A stretch of 64,000 nt of DNA, taken from the NCBI RefSeq assembly GCF_014252455.1, contig NZ_CP060245.1:260190-324189 (forward strand). The letters run 5' to 3'. The notes beneath the pieces are model-generated. The model saw only the letters and a list, made by a program, of their open reading frames with translations, made no database searches and was not told the DNA's origin. Below, piece after piece: positions 17,587-27,113 of the stretch. Origin of the DNA: Blattabacterium cuenoti (lineage in GTDB: Bacteria > Bacteroidota > Bacteroidia > Flavobacteriales > Blattabacteriaceae). Position 1 is the first letter of the stretch. The number at the start of each line of letters is the position of its first letter. Position numbers and translations under genes: made by a program.

Positions 17587-18918
17587 TTATTTTTTTTTTC
17601 TAAAAAAAATTTGTATAGGAACCCCTTTAAAATCAAAAAAATAACGAATTTTTTTTTCAATAAATCTTTTATAAGATTCTTTAATATACTGAGGAAAATT
17701 AGAGAAAAAAATAAATTTAGGTGTATATGTAGGCAACTGCGTACAATATTTTATTGTAATACACTTCTTTTTTATAGAAGTAGGAGGGTTTTTTTTAATA
17801 ATTGGTAACATTACTCTATTTAAAATTTTTGTTTTTAATTTTTTTTTACGTATGTCAAAAATTTGATAAGCTATGGGAATAATATTGGATAGCCCATATT
17901 TCTCTTTAGCTGAGATAAAAAGTATCGGAACATTATCAAATGGAGCTATGTTTTTTCGAATAAAAATTTCGAAATTTTTCTTCATTAATTGATTTTTATT
18001 ACTAAATAAATCCCATTTATTAATTAGAATTATTATTCCTTTTTGATATTTTTCAACTAATTTAAAAATATGTCTATCCTGAGATTCCCATCCACGAAAC
18101 GCATCTACCATTAAAAAACAAATATCTGTATATTCAATGGTTTTTACCGTTCTCATCGTAGAATAAAATTCAATATTTTCACTAATTTTTGATTTTTTTC
18201 TTACTCCAGGGGTATCCACTAAAATACATTTATATCCTAATTTTTTGTAAAAAACATCTAAACTATCTATAGTAGTACCAGAAATATTTGTTACAATATG
18301 ATGATTTTTATCTAAAAAAGAATTAATCAATGTTGATTTTCCAACATTAGGACGTCCTATTATAGAAAAACGGGGAATCATTTCTTTTTTTTCTATTTTT
18401 GGTTTTTTTTTTTCTTTTACTATTATTTCTATTACTCTATCTAGTAATTCCCCCGTACCACTTCCATTTATAGAAGATATACAGTAATAATTATCAAATC
18501 CTAAACGAAAAAAGTCTGTATCAGAATACATATATTTTCCGTTATCTACTTTATTGACTACTAATATAATATATTTTTTTTGACACTTTCTAAGTATTTG
18601 TGAGATTTCTATATCGGTATCTATTAATCCTATTTGTATATCAACTAAAAATAAAACGACATCAGCTTCTTTTACTGCTATTAAAATTTGTTTTTTAATT
18701 TCTTGATGAAGAATATCCTTTTTATCCATATTATAAGTATACCCTCCTGTATCTACTATATAAAAATGTACCCCATTCCATTCAGATTCTCCATAGATAC
18801 GATCTCTTGTAACTCCACTTTTTACATGAACGATAGCTTTTCTTCGTCCTACTATACGGTTAAATAGGGTCGATTTACCAACATTAGGACGTCCTACTAT
18901 AGATACTATACAACTCAT
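17587..18918 (-). CDS. der: ribosome-associated double GTPase Der (EngA)
   Basis: Der has two tandem GTPase domains and assists 50S subunit maturation. The first domain starts VSIVGRPNVGKSTLFNRIVG with DTGGY and NKVD; the second starts FSIIGRPNVGKSTLINSFL (about 184-202) with DTPG and INKWD. The C-terminal KH-like domain (about 350-443) includes PPTSIKKKCITIKYCTQLPTYTPKFIFF. The 443 residues are normal length. It is divergent from trmD with a 59-base gap, and probably heads a minus-strand unit with ruvA and the phosphate carrier gene. Confidence 0.97.
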   Translation of the reverse strand: MSCIVSIVGRPNVGKSTLFNRIVGRRKAIVHVKSGVTRDRIYGESEWNGVHFYIVDTGGYTYNMDKKDILHQEIKKQILIAVKEADVVLFLVDIQIGLIDTDIEISQILRKCQKKYIILVVNKVDNGKYMYSDTDFFRLGFDNYYCISSINGSGTGELLDRVIEIIVKEKKKPKIEKKEMIPRFSIIGRPNVGKSTLINSFLDKNHHIVTNISGTTIDSLDVFYKKLGYKCILVDTPGVRKKSKISENIEFYSTMRTVKTIEYTDICFLMVDAFRGWESQDRHIFKLVEKYQKGIIILINKWDLFSNKNQLMKKNFEIFIRKNIAPFDNVPILFISAKEKYGLSNIIPIAYQIFDIRKKKLKTKILNRVMLPIIKKNPPTSIKKKCITIKYCTQLPTYTPKFIFFSNFPQYIKESYKRFIEKKIRYFFDFKGVPIQIFFRKKK

Positions 18919-18977
18919 TCTTACAAATTATTCACAAAGGTAAAATTTTTTCATTATCATAATGTATATTGTATTTT

Positions 18978-19628
18978 ATGCGTATAGATATTATTAGCGT
19001 AATACCTGAAATACTTCATGGCCCTTTTTCACATGCTATTATTAAAAAAGCTATCAATAAAGGTATACTAGAAATTTATATTCATAATTTACGAAAATAT
19101 GGTTTAGGACATCGTAAAAAAATTGATGATTATCCTTATGGGGGAGAGGGGGGGATGGTTCTTCGAATAGAGCCAGTATATCAATGTTTTCATCAACTAT
19201 TTTCAGAAAGAGATTATGATGAAACAATATTTATGACTCCTGATGGAAAACTTTTTTCACAAAAATATGCGGAATATTTAACTGAAAAGAAAAATATTAT
19301 AATTCTTTGTGGTCGTTATAAAGGAATTGATCAACGGATTAGAGATCACTTAATTACTCAAGAAATATCTATAGGTCCTTATGTTTTATCTGGTGGTGAA
19401 TTAGCTTCCGCTGTAGTAGTAGAGTCTATTTCCAGATTGTTACCTGGTGTCCTAAATAATCCAGATTCTATGGAAACAGATTCTTTTCAAAGAAAAAACT
19501 TGGCTGCTAATCCTATTTACACACGTCCCTTTATTTATAAAGGGTGGTCTGTCCCAAAAATTCTTTTATCCGGACATCATAAAAAAATAAAAGAATGGTT
19601 ATATAAAAAATCTATAAAAAAAAAATAG
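18978..19628 (+). CDS. trmD: tRNA (guanine-N1-)-methyltransferase
   Basis: TrmD methylates G37 of tRNAs that read CNN/UNN-type codons, preventing +1 frameshifting. The start MRIDIISVIPEI is canonical, and the ATG at 18978 was preferred to an upstream TTG. The SAM trefoil-knot motifs are DDYPYGGEGGMVLRIEPV, ILCGRYKGIDQRI and EISIGPYVLSGGELASAVVVESISRLLPGVL. The catalytic Asp lies in the ETDSFQ-type segment. Length 216 is slightly shorter than usual but complete. It converges with argH, two bases apart. Confidence 0.97.
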   Translation: MRIDIISVIPEILHGPFSHAIIKKAINKGILEIYIHNLRKYGLGHRKKIDDYPYGGEGGMVLRIEPVYQCFHQLFSERDYDETIFMTPDGKLFSQKYAEYLTEKKNIIILCGRYKGIDQRIRDHLITQEISIGPYVLSGGELASAVVVESISRLLPGVLNNPDSMETDSFQRKNLAANPIYTRPFIYKGWSVPKILLSGHHKKIKEWLYKKSIKKK

Positions 19629-19630
19629 TT

Positions 19631-20980
19631 TTATGTTTTTTTACCATAAATTAATCGTTCAATGACTTTTTTATTTTTTTCAAAATTAAATTTTTTTATC
19701 AAAATTTTCATCATTTCCCTAAGATTATTATTACACAAATTCCCTATACTTCCTACATGAGAATAATTAACTTTCGTAAAAGGCTCAAAACATCCATTTT
19801 GAATATTTACACCTACTTTTTTATAAGCTTCTCTAAATGAATATCCTTTTTTAACAAGTTGATGTACTACTTCTACACTGAATATGTATTGATACTTCTT
19901 CTCTTTAAGAATATTTTTTCTTACTACGATATGATTAATCATATTTTTAAATATGAAAAAGCATTTTTTTAATTCATCGAAAACAGGTAAAAATCTTTCT
20001 TTAATAATTTGAAAATCTCTATGATATCCAGAACATAAATTAGATGTAATTAAAGAAATTTCATTGGGTAATGAAGTAATTCTATTACATTTAGCTCGTA
20101 TAAGTTCAAAAACATCTGGATTTTTTTTGTGAGGCATAATACTAGATCCAGTAGTCATATAATCAGGAAAACTAATAAAATTGAAATTTTGATTTAAATA
20201 TAAACAAATATCTTGGGCCATTTTACTCAAAGTTCTTGCTAAAGAAGCAAGTGCTTCTGTTACTATCCTTTCCATTTTCCCACGTCCCATTTGAGCATAT
20301 ATTACATTATAATTTAAATTTTCAAATCCTAATAATTCCGTTGTCATTTTACGATTTAAAGGAAAAGAAGATCCATACCCAGCGGCGGACCCTAAAGGAT
20401 TTTTATTTGTAATACGATAAGCAGTATGAATTAATAACATATCATCTATTAAACTTTCTGCATATGCAGAAAACCATAGTCCAAAAGAAGAGGGCATAGC
20501 AATTTGATAATGAGTATACCCAGGCATTAATATATTTTTATATTTTTCACTTAATTTTAATAATAAATCAAATAAAGAATAGACCATTAAAACAATTTCT
20601 TTCATTTTTGTCCGAATAAATAATTTTAAATCTACCAATATTTGATCATTTCTAGATCGACCACTATGAATTTTTTTTCCTACTTCTCCTAAACGATCTG
20701 TTAACAAAAATTCTATTTGAGAATGAATATCTTCTATTCCTTCATTTATTTTAAAATTATTAGTTAATATTTCGTGTATATAAATATTACGTAATTCTTT
20801 TATTAAAATTTCTAAATCCTTTTTATGTAATAATCCAACACTTTCTAACATAATGATATGAGCTATAGTCCCAATAACATCATGTGGTGCTAAAAGTAAA
20901 TCTAATTTCGAATCTTTTCCTGAAGTAAAATATTCTATTTCTTTATTATTATTATATATTTTTTTTTCCCAAATTTTCAC
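19631..20980 (-). CDS. argH: argininosuccinate lyase
   Basis: Last step of arginine synthesis: argininosuccinate to arginine plus fumarate. The 449-residue frame opens with IWEKKIYNNNKEIEYFTSGKDSKLDL and has the DIHSQIEFLL and HSGRSRNDQI motifs (about 100-118), TQ-type MPGYTHYQIAMPSSFG (about 151-166), NKNPLGSAAGYGSSFP (about 191-206), and the fumarase/lyase signature TGSSIMPHKKNPD (about 273-285). All are intact. Arginine provision is consistent with a nutritional symbiont. The start ATG is 84 bases from gyrB on the opposite strand, in a divergent AT-rich region. Confidence 0.97.
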   Translation of the reverse strand: MKIWEKKIYNNNKEIEYFTSGKDSKLDLLLAPHDVIGTIAHIIMLESVGLLHKKDLEILIKELRNIYIHEILTNNFKINEGIEDIHSQIEFLLTDRLGEVGKKIHSGRSRNDQILVDLKLFIRTKMKEIVLMVYSLFDLLLKLSEKYKNILMPGYTHYQIAMPSSFGLWFSAYAESLIDDMLLIHTAYRITNKNPLGSAAGYGSSFPLNRKMTTELLGFENLNYNVIYAQMGRGKMERIVTEALASLARTLSKMAQDICLYLNQNFNFISFPDYMTTGSSIMPHKKNPDVFELIRAKCNRITSLPNEISLITSNLCSGYHRDFQIIKERFLPVFDELKKCFFIFKNMINHIVVRKNILKEKKYQYIFSVEVVHQLVKKGYSFREAYKKVGVNIQNGCFEPFTKVNYSHVGSIGNLCNNNLREMMKILIKKFNFEKNKKVIERLIYGKKT

Positions 20981-21027
20981 GAATTCACATTTTTTAAATT
21001 TTTTCTATCTTTAATATAAAGAAAACT

Positions 21028-21054
21028 ATAAATTTTTATATATAAAAAATTTAT
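21028..21054. promoter_or_regulatory. near-perfect AT palindrome in the gyrB leader
   Basis: A 13-base arm ATAAATTTTTATA is followed directly by its near-perfect inverse TATAAAAAATTTAT, ending ten bases before the gyrB ATG and lying between gyrB and the divergent argH. It might be a binding site or cruciform in a supercoiling-sensitive region. AT-rich DNA yields such palindromes by chance, so this is only a candidate. Confidence 0.3.
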
Positions 21055-21064
21055 AATATGAATT

Positions 21065-22996
21065 ATGAATAATAAAAAAACAGATTATACGGCAGATAGC
21101 ATACAATCTCTAGAAGGAATTGAACATATAAGAATGAGACCTTCGATGTATATTGGAGACAGAGGATCCAGAGGCTTACATCATTTAGTTTATGAAGTCA
21201 TAGATAATTCTGTAGATGAATCTTTAGCTGGGTATTGTAATAAAATATGGGTAACTATTCATAAAAATGGATTTATAACCGTCCTGGATAATGGGAGAGG
21301 CATTCCCATTGAAATTCATAAAAAAGAAGGAAAATCGGCTCTTGAAGTAGTGATGACTAAAATTGGAGCTGGTGGAAAATTTGACAAAAAATCCTATAAA
21401 GTATCTGGAGGATTACATGGTGTTGGAATCTCTTGTGTGAATGCCTTATCCATAAAACTTATAGTGACGGTTTATCGTAACGGAAAAGTTTATCAACAAG
21501 AATATTTTAAAGGAAAAGCTATAGATAATGTAAAATGTTTAGGAAAAACTCATAAGAAAGGAACCAAAATTCATTATTTAGCGGATCATTCTATTTTTAC
21601 TTCTATCACTTATAAATATGAAATATTGGCTAAACGGTTGCAAGAATTAGCTTTTCTAAATAAAGGATTGTGCTTATTTTTAAAAGACGAAAGAAATAAA
21701 GAGTTTCCTAAAAAAGAATATTTTTTTTCTAAAAATGGATTAAAAGAATATATTACTATTATAGATAAAAATAAAGAATTTTTAACAAAAAATATTCTTC
21801 TTATTGAAGAAAAAAAAGGAAATACCTTTTTAGAAGTGGCGATGCAATATAATACTTCTTTCAAAGAAAAAATTTATTCTTATGTTAATAATATTAATAC
21901 CTCTGAGGGAGGTACTCATCTTACTGGATTTAGAAGAGCTTTAACCAGAACATTAAAAAAATATGTAGAGGTCCCATTTTCTACTACTAAAGATAAAGTA
22001 GAATGTACGGGAGAGGATATCCGAGAAGGACTTACAGCCATAATATCTATAAGAGTAATGAATCCGCAATTTGAAGGACAAACTAAAACAAAATTAAGCA
22101 ATCATGAAATAGGAGGAATTGTAGATAAAATTGTTGGAGAAAGATTGAACAATTATCTAGAAGAATATCCTAATGATAGAAAAAAAATTATTTCTAAAAT
22201 TTTTTTAGCCGCTAAAGCACGTAAAGCTTCTAAAAAAGCTCGTGAATTAATACAAAAAAAAAATATTATATCCAATAGTATTTTACCTGGAAAATTAGCG
22301 GATTGCTCTTGTAATAATCCAGTAAATTGTGAAATTTATTTAGTAGAAGGAGATTCTGCAGGTGGTACGGCTAAACAAGGAAGAGATAGAAATTTTCAAG
22401 CTATCTTACCTTTAAGAGGTAAAATTCTTAATGTAGAAAAAGCTCTTACGTATAAAATATTTGAAAATGAAGAAATAAAAAATATATTTACTTCTTTAGG
22501 CGTTTCTATTTCTACTACAGAAGAAGAGAAAAAAAATTTAAATATTCAAAAACTTAGATATAATAAAATTATTATTATGACAGATGCGGATATAGATGGT
22601 AGTCATATTTCTACTTTAATTTTAACATTATTTTTTAGGTATATGAAACCATTAATAGAAAAAGGACACATTTATATTGCTACGCCTCCACTTTATTTAA
22701 TACGAAAAGGAAATTATTATCAATATGCTTGGAGTGATCAAGAAAGAGAAAAAATTATCCATAAAATAGGAGGAAGAAAAAATATCAATGTGCAACGTTA
22801 CAAAGGATTAGGAGAAATGAATGCAGAACAACTTTGGGAAACGACTATGAACCCCAAAAAAAGAACCTTACGTAGTGTTCATATAAATAACCTGGATGAA
22901 ACAGAGAAAATATTTTCCATATTAATGGGAGATGAAGTCCCACCACGTAGAGATTTCATAGAAAAACATGCTATTTATGCAAAAATTGATATTTAA
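21065..22996 (+). CDS. gyrB: DNA gyrase subunit B
   Basis: The ATPase subunit of gyrase. The 643 residues contain the GHKL ATPase domain (HHLVYEVIDNSVDESLAG, DNGRGIP, GGLHGVGISCVNALS), the transducer domain with RVMNPQFEGQTKTKLSN, and the TOPRIM domain with LVEGDSAGGTAKQGRDR and MTDADIDGSHI. The end IRPRRDFIEKHA-type segment and RYKGLGEMNAEQLWETTMNP are present. Length is standard for the short (non-enterobacterial) form. No insertion or loss was seen. gyrA is not in this window. Confidence 0.98.
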   Translation: MNNKKTDYTADSIQSLEGIEHIRMRPSMYIGDRGSRGLHHLVYEVIDNSVDESLAGYCNKIWVTIHKNGFITVLDNGRGIPIEIHKKEGKSALEVVMTKIGAGGKFDKKSYKVSGGLHGVGISCVNALSIKLIVTVYRNGKVYQQEYFKGKAIDNVKCLGKTHKKGTKIHYLADHSIFTSITYKYEILAKRLQELAFLNKGLCLFLKDERNKEFPKKEYFFSKNGLKEYITIIDKNKEFLTKNILLIEEKKGNTFLEVAMQYNTSFKEKIYSYVNNINTSEGGTHLTGFRRALTRTLKKYVEVPFSTTKDKVECTGEDIREGLTAIISIRVMNPQFEGQTKTKLSNHEIGGIVDKIVGERLNNYLEEYPNDRKKIISKIFLAAKARKASKKARELIQKKNIISNSILPGKLADCSCNNPVNCEIYLVEGDSAGGTAKQGRDRNFQAILPLRGKILNVEKALTYKIFENEEIKNIFTSLGVSISTTEEEKKNLNIQKLRYNKIIIMTDADIDGSHISTLILTLFFRYMKPLIEKGHIYIATPPLYLIRKGNYYQYAWSDQEREKIIHKIGGRKNINVQRYKGLGEMNAEQLWETTMNPKKRTLRSVHINNLDETEKIFSILMGDEVPPRRDFIEKHAIYAKIDI

Positions 22997-23027
22997 TTTT
23001 TTTAATATATTATAAAAAAAATCATTA

Positions 23028-23876
23028 ATGAATTATACTCAATACATTCAATACATATTATTAGGTATTATTGAAGGTATTACAGAATTTTTTCCTATTT
23101 CTTCTACAGGACATATGATCCTTATAGCATCTATGATGGGTATATTAGAAAAAAAAATTACTAATTTATTTTTAATATCTGTTCAAATGGGAGCTGTTTT
23201 TTCGGTTGTTTTTTTTTATAGAAAAAAATTATTTTTTCAATCATGGGATTTTTATATAAAAATTTTAATAGCTAGTTTTCCTATAGGAATTTTTGGTTTT
23301 TTATTGAAAAATATCCCCAATTTTTTATACAATCCATTGATTGTCGCTATTTCTATTTTTATAGGAGGAATAGTCCTTTTACTAGTAGAAAATTATTATG
23401 TAAAAAATTTTTTTTATAAAAGTAATTGTATTACTTATTTTCAATCTTTTATCATTGGTATAAGCCAATGTCTAGCTATTATTCCAGGAATATCTAGAAG
23501 TGCTACTACTATAACTACTTGTATGCTACAAAATATTCATAGAATACATGCAATGGAATTTTCTTTTTTTTTATCTATCCCAGTGATTATCATGGCTACA
23601 TGTAAAAAATTATTTGATTATTATTTTAAATTAACTTATTTCAATTTTCCATTTAATTTTCGTCTATTTTTGATTTATCCAATAAAATCTAGAGAACTTT
23701 TTTTACAAGAAATAGGATTATTAATTATTGGAAATATAGTGGCTTTCATTACAGGAATAATATCTATTAAATATTTTATGTTTTTTCTAAAAAAAAATAA
23801 TTTTAAATTATTCGGATATTATAGAATGATTTTAGGACTTTTTTTTATATTTTTACATTACATAAAAAAAAGATGA
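23028..23876 (+). CDS. uppP: undecaprenyl-diphosphatase UppP (BacA)
   Basis: An integral membrane phosphatase that recycles undecaprenyl pyrophosphate for peptidoglycan and lipid-linked sugars. The 282-residue protein has about eight hydrophobic segments with the two family motifs: EGITEFFPISSTGHMIL (about 16-32) and the PGISRSATTI segment (about 153-162). Both catalytic regions are intact. It follows gyrB by 31 bases and converges on rpsP. Together with murB, murC and murG it supports active wall synthesis. Confidence 0.95.
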   Translation: MNYTQYIQYILLGIIEGITEFFPISSTGHMILIASMMGILEKKITNLFLISVQMGAVFSVVFFYRKKLFFQSWDFYIKILIASFPIGIFGFLLKNIPNFLYNPLIVAISIFIGGIVLLLVENYYVKNFFYKSNCITYFQSFIIGISQCLAIIPGISRSATTITTCMLQNIHRIHAMEFSFFLSIPVIIMATCKKLFDYYFKLTYFNFPFNFRLFLIYPIKSRELFLQEIGLLIIGNIVAFITGIISIKYFMFFLKKNNFKLFGYYRMILGLFFIFLHYIKKR

Positions 23877-23891
23877 TTTTTTCCTGTTACG

Positions 23892-24239
23892 TTACTTACT
23901 ATCAGTCTTTTCTTTTTTTAACCATAAATCAAATTTATGATTTGCTACTTCATGGCTAAAAACACCCTTTTTAACTCCTTTTAATAAATGTTTTTTAAAT
24001 AAAACCCCATTTTTAGAAAAAATGGATCTTACCGTATCTGTAGGTTGTGCTCCTTTTATTAACCATGATACCGATTTTTGCATTTTTAATACGGTGTAAG
24101 GAGGATTCATATGAGGATTATAAGTTCCTAATTTTTCAATAAATTTTCCATCTCGTGGTGCACGAGAATCAGCTACTACTATATGATAAATAGGTCTATG
24201 TTTTTTCCCAATTCTTTTTAAACGTATTCTAACAGACAT
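23892..24239 (-). CDS. rpsP: 30S ribosomal protein S16
   Basis: Starts [31 protein letters not shown], the canonical S16 N-terminus, so the ATG at 24239 was chosen over an upstream one at 24263. [11 protein letters not shown] and the [22 protein letters not shown] segment complete the domain. About 115 residues, with a short C-terminal extension of the kind found in Bacteroidota. Binds 16S rRNA early in 30S assembly. Confidence 0.97.
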   Translation of the reverse strand: MSVRIRLKRIGKKHRPIYHIVVADSRAPRDGKFIEKLGTYNPHMNPPYTVLKMQKSVSWLIKGAQPTDTVRSIFSKNGVLFKKHLLKGVKKGVFSHEVANHKFDLWLKKEKTDSK

Positions 24240-24382
24240 AATTTTTAATTTAAATTTAATCAAAATTATGCATATATTTTTTGATAAATGAAAAAATTAC
24301 TCTCATATCGGATAATATGAAAAAATAGTTTAAAATTAGATCTAATTATAATATAAAAAAAATGGTATATATTTACATTTTT

Positions 24383-24453
24383 AGACCCGTTGTGTAACGG
24401 TAGCACAGCAGATTTTGGTTCTGTAAGTTGGGGTTCGAGTCCCTACGGGTCTG
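24383..24453 (+). tRNA. tRNA-Gln (UUG)
   Basis: Cloverleaf with acceptor arms AGACCCG/CGGGTCT, D arm, anticodon stem GCAGA/TCTGT with loop TTTTGGT giving anticodon TTG, and T arm GGGTTCGAGTCCC. The length is 71 bases with discriminator G and no encoded CCA. It lies 26 bases before the symporter gene and may share its transcript. Confidence 0.95.
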
Positions 24454-24479
24454 TTTCCGTATATGTTGAATTTTACAAA

Positions 24480-25871
24480 ATGAGTATTGGAATGAAAGTA
24501 AAAAAAGAAAAAATTTTACTACTAGCATTTTTAAGTGTTTTATCCTATGGATTGATTCACTTATCACAATCTTTTTTAGGATTGGATAAATTTACTCTTT
24601 GCTTATTCAGATATTTCGTTATATCTATTTTCATATTTTATGCTTTTATGAAAAAAGATTTAACCACTTGGATCTTGTTATCCATCATTATAGGAATAGA
24701 AGTAGGAATAGATCAACCAAAAATTGCTATAGAATTGAGATTTTTATCTCAAATATTTTTGAGGATGATTAAAACTATTATAGCTCCTATATTATTTTCC
24801 ACTTTAGTAGTAGGAATAGCGAGTCATTCTAACATTAAACAATTAGGGAGTATGGGATGGAAATCCTTACTTTATTTCGAAATAGTGACGACTTTAGCCT
24901 TATTTATTGGTCTAATTGCCATTAATATATCTCAAGCTGGAGTAGGAATTGTGATCCCTAAGGGAATAACGGAGCAACAATTACCAAAAGTAGAAAGCAA
25001 ATCTTGGCAAGAAATGATACTTCATGTTTTTCCAGAAAATTTTATTAAATCCATATATCATGGAGATGTATTACCTATTGTGGTATTTTCTGTCATATTT
25101 GGGATATCTATGGTTTTTTTGGATGAAAAAAAACGAAATCCGATATTGTTATTTGCAGAGAGTCTTTCAGAGATCATGTTTAAATTTACTAAAATTATTA
25201 TGTATTTTGCTCCTATAGGAATAGGATCCGCTATAGCTTATACTGTAGGACATATGGGGTTAGATATATTATATAATTTATTTCAATTATTATTGACGCT
25301 TTATATTGCTTTGATGATATTTTTGATAGTAGTTTTATTTCCTATTATTTTATATATAAAAGTTCCTTTAAAAGGATTCGTAAAAGCATTAACAGAACCC
25401 GTATCCTTAGCTTTTGCAACAACCAGTTCCGAATCAGCCTTACCTCTTCTTATGGAAAATTTAGAAAAATTAGGTGTTCCAAGAAAAATTATTGCTTTTG
25501 TGATTCCTACAGGTTATAGTTTTAACTTAGATGGAACAACTCTTTATTTATCTTTAGCTACTGTATTTGTAGCACAAGCATCTGGAATCCCTTTAAGCTT
25601 TAGTAAACAAATATTTATAGGGTTAACTTTAATTTTAACTAGTAAAGGTGTCGCTGGAGTTCCTAGAGCTTCTTTAGTGATTCTTCTAGCTACCGTAGCT
25701 ACTTTCGGATTACCGAATTGGCCTATTTTAGCTATTATAGGAATAGATGAATTAATGGATATGGCTCGTACTACCGTAAATGTTATAGGAAATGGATTAG
25801 CTAGTTGTGTAATTGCTCGTTCTGAAGGAGAATTAGACGATAAAAAAATGTTAAAATATATAAAAAAATAA
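24480..25871 (+). CDS. dicarboxylate/amino-acid:cation symporter (DAACS family)
   Basis: About 463 residues with 8-10 hydrophobic segments. Family landmarks are RMIKTIIAPILFSTLVVGIAS, the serine-rich hairpin AFATTSSESALPLLMENLEKLGVP, the substrate motif TGYSFNLDGTTLYLSLA, the second hairpin TLILTSKGVAGVPRASLVIL, and DELMDMARTTVNVIGNGLAS. This is the GltP/DctA group, which takes up glutamate, aspartate or C4-dicarboxylates with H+ or Na+; the precise substrate cannot be told from sequence. The N-terminal 70 residues are longer than in E. coli GltP. The reading frame is open through the upstream tRNA-Gln, so the ATG at 24480 (or 24492) is the plausible start. Confidence 0.92.
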   Translation: MSIGMKVKKEKILLLAFLSVLSYGLIHLSQSFLGLDKFTLCLFRYFVISIFIFYAFMKKDLTTWILLSIIIGIEVGIDQPKIAIELRFLSQIFLRMIKTIIAPILFSTLVVGIASHSNIKQLGSMGWKSLLYFEIVTTLALFIGLIAINISQAGVGIVIPKGITEQQLPKVESKSWQEMILHVFPENFIKSIYHGDVLPIVVFSVIFGISMVFLDEKKRNPILLFAESLSEIMFKFTKIIMYFAPIGIGSAIAYTVGHMGLDILYNLFQLLLTLYIALMIFLIVVLFPIILYIKVPLKGFVKALTEPVSLAFATTSSESALPLLMENLEKLGVPRKIIAFVIPTGYSFNLDGTTLYLSLATVFVAQASGIPLSFSKQIFIGLTLILTSKGVAGVPRASLVILLATVATFGLPNWPILAIIGIDELMDMARTTVNVIGNGLASCVIARSEGELDDKKMLKYIKK

Positions 25872-25899
25872 ACATATAACGAATAACATCGTTTTTTTT

Positions 25900-26967
25900 G
25901 TGAAAATATTTGAAAAAAAGTTTTTTTTTAATACAAAAAAATATTCTATAATTTCAAATGGAGTAGTAACAAAAAAAAGTCCTTCCAATATAGCTTTGAT
26001 AAAATATTGGGGAAAGAAACAAAATAAAATTCAAATTCCATTGAATTCTTCTATGAGTTACACTCTAGGAGAGGTTTACACGGTAACTAGATTAAGTTTT
26101 TCTATGATAGAAAGAAAAAAAAGATCTATCAAACTTTTTTTTTCTGGAAAAGAAAAAAAAAGTTTTCTTCCAAAAATTTTAAAATTTTTTCATAGAATTT
26201 CATTTTATTGTTCTTATTTACAATATTTTAATTTTGTTATAGAAACTTATAATAATTTTCCACATAGTAGTGGTATAGCTTCTTCTGCTTCCTCCATGAG
26301 TGCTTTATCTTTATGTATCATGGAAATAGAAAAAAAGTTAGTTTCTTCTTTGAAAGAAGATTTTTTTTTAAAAAAAGCTTCTTTTTTATCCAGATTAGGA
26401 TCTGGAAGTGCCTGTAGATCTATATATCCTGGACTTGTAGTTTGGGGCTATCATAAATCTATAAAAAATAGTAATAATCTTTATGCTATCCCTTATCCTT
26501 ATAAAGTCCACCCCATTTTTACAAAAATATTAGATACTATTTTAGTCATAGATGAAACACCTAAAAAAATATTAAGTTCCACAGGACATCAATTCATGAG
26601 TAATAACCCTTATGCTAAGTCTAGATTAAAATGTGCTCATAAAAATATGAATAGACTTATATCCATATTAAAAATGGGAGATTTTAAAGAATTTGGAAAA
26701 TTAATAGAACATGAAGCTTTGACTCTTCATGCTATGATTATGACCTCTGATCCCTATTTTTTATGTATGAAACCCAATACAATTAACGTACTTTATAAAG
26801 TATGGGATTTTAGAAAACAAAGCAAAAAAAATCTCTATTTTACCTTAGATGCAGGTGCTAATGTTCATCTTTTATATCCTATTAAAGAAAAAAAATTCAT
26901 CTTAAAATGGATTTATAGTGAGTTATTTTCTTTTTGTAAAAAAATTATCGAAAGTTTTTGTCAATAA
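25900..26967 (+). CDS. mvaD: diphosphomevalonate decarboxylase
   Basis: GHMP-kinase-fold enzyme converting mevalonate diphosphate to isopentenyl diphosphate. PSNIALIKYWGK (about 28-39), the PLNSSMSYTL region, the ATP loop HSSGIASSASSMSALSL (about 122-138) with serine-rich pattern, and SRLGSGSACRSIYPGLVVW (about 166-184) are diagnostic. Length about 355. The best start is a GTG at 25900; no suitable ATG lies nearby. A mevalonate pathway is typical of Flavobacteriia and supports the taxonomic assignment. It lies between the symporter gene and tRNA-His. Confidence 0.95.
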   Translation: MKIFEKKFFFNTKKYSIISNGVVTKKSPSNIALIKYWGKKQNKIQIPLNSSMSYTLGEVYTVTRLSFSMIERKKRSIKLFFSGKEKKSFLPKILKFFHRISFYCSYLQYFNFVIETYNNFPHSSGIASSASSMSALSLCIMEIEKKLVSSLKEDFFLKKASFLSRLGSGSACRSIYPGLVVWGYHKSIKNSNNLYAIPYPYKVHPIFTKILDTILVIDETPKKILSSTGHQFMSNNPYAKSRLKCAHKNMNRLISILKMGDFKEFGKLIEHEALTLHAMIMTSDPYFLCMKPNTINVLYKVWDFRKQSKKNLYFTLDAGANVHLLYPIKEKKFILKWIYSELFSFCKKIIESFCQ

Positions 26968-27007
26968 ATGAATTGATTTATATATTTGGTATAATAAAAC
27001 ATATTAT

Positions 27008-27083
27008 GGTGGACGTAGCTCAGTTGGTTTAGAGCTTCAGATTGTGGTTCTGAGGGTCGCCGGTTCGAATCCGGTCGTCCACC
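27008..27083 (+). tRNA. tRNA-His (GUG)
   Basis: Acceptor arms GTGGACG/CGTCCAC are preceded by the extra G at position -1 typical of tRNA-His, opposite a C discriminator. The anticodon loop TTGTGGT gives GTG. The T arm contains CCGGTTCGAATCCGG. CCA is not encoded. Confidence 0.96.
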
Positions 27084-27113
27084 CATACTACATATAAAAT
27101 ATTCAATTATTTA

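Noticed and set aside
24390-24479. N-terminal extension of the symporter beginning inside tRNA-Gln
   Set aside because: These codons are the tRNA itself read as protein. The ATG at 24480 is the sensible start.
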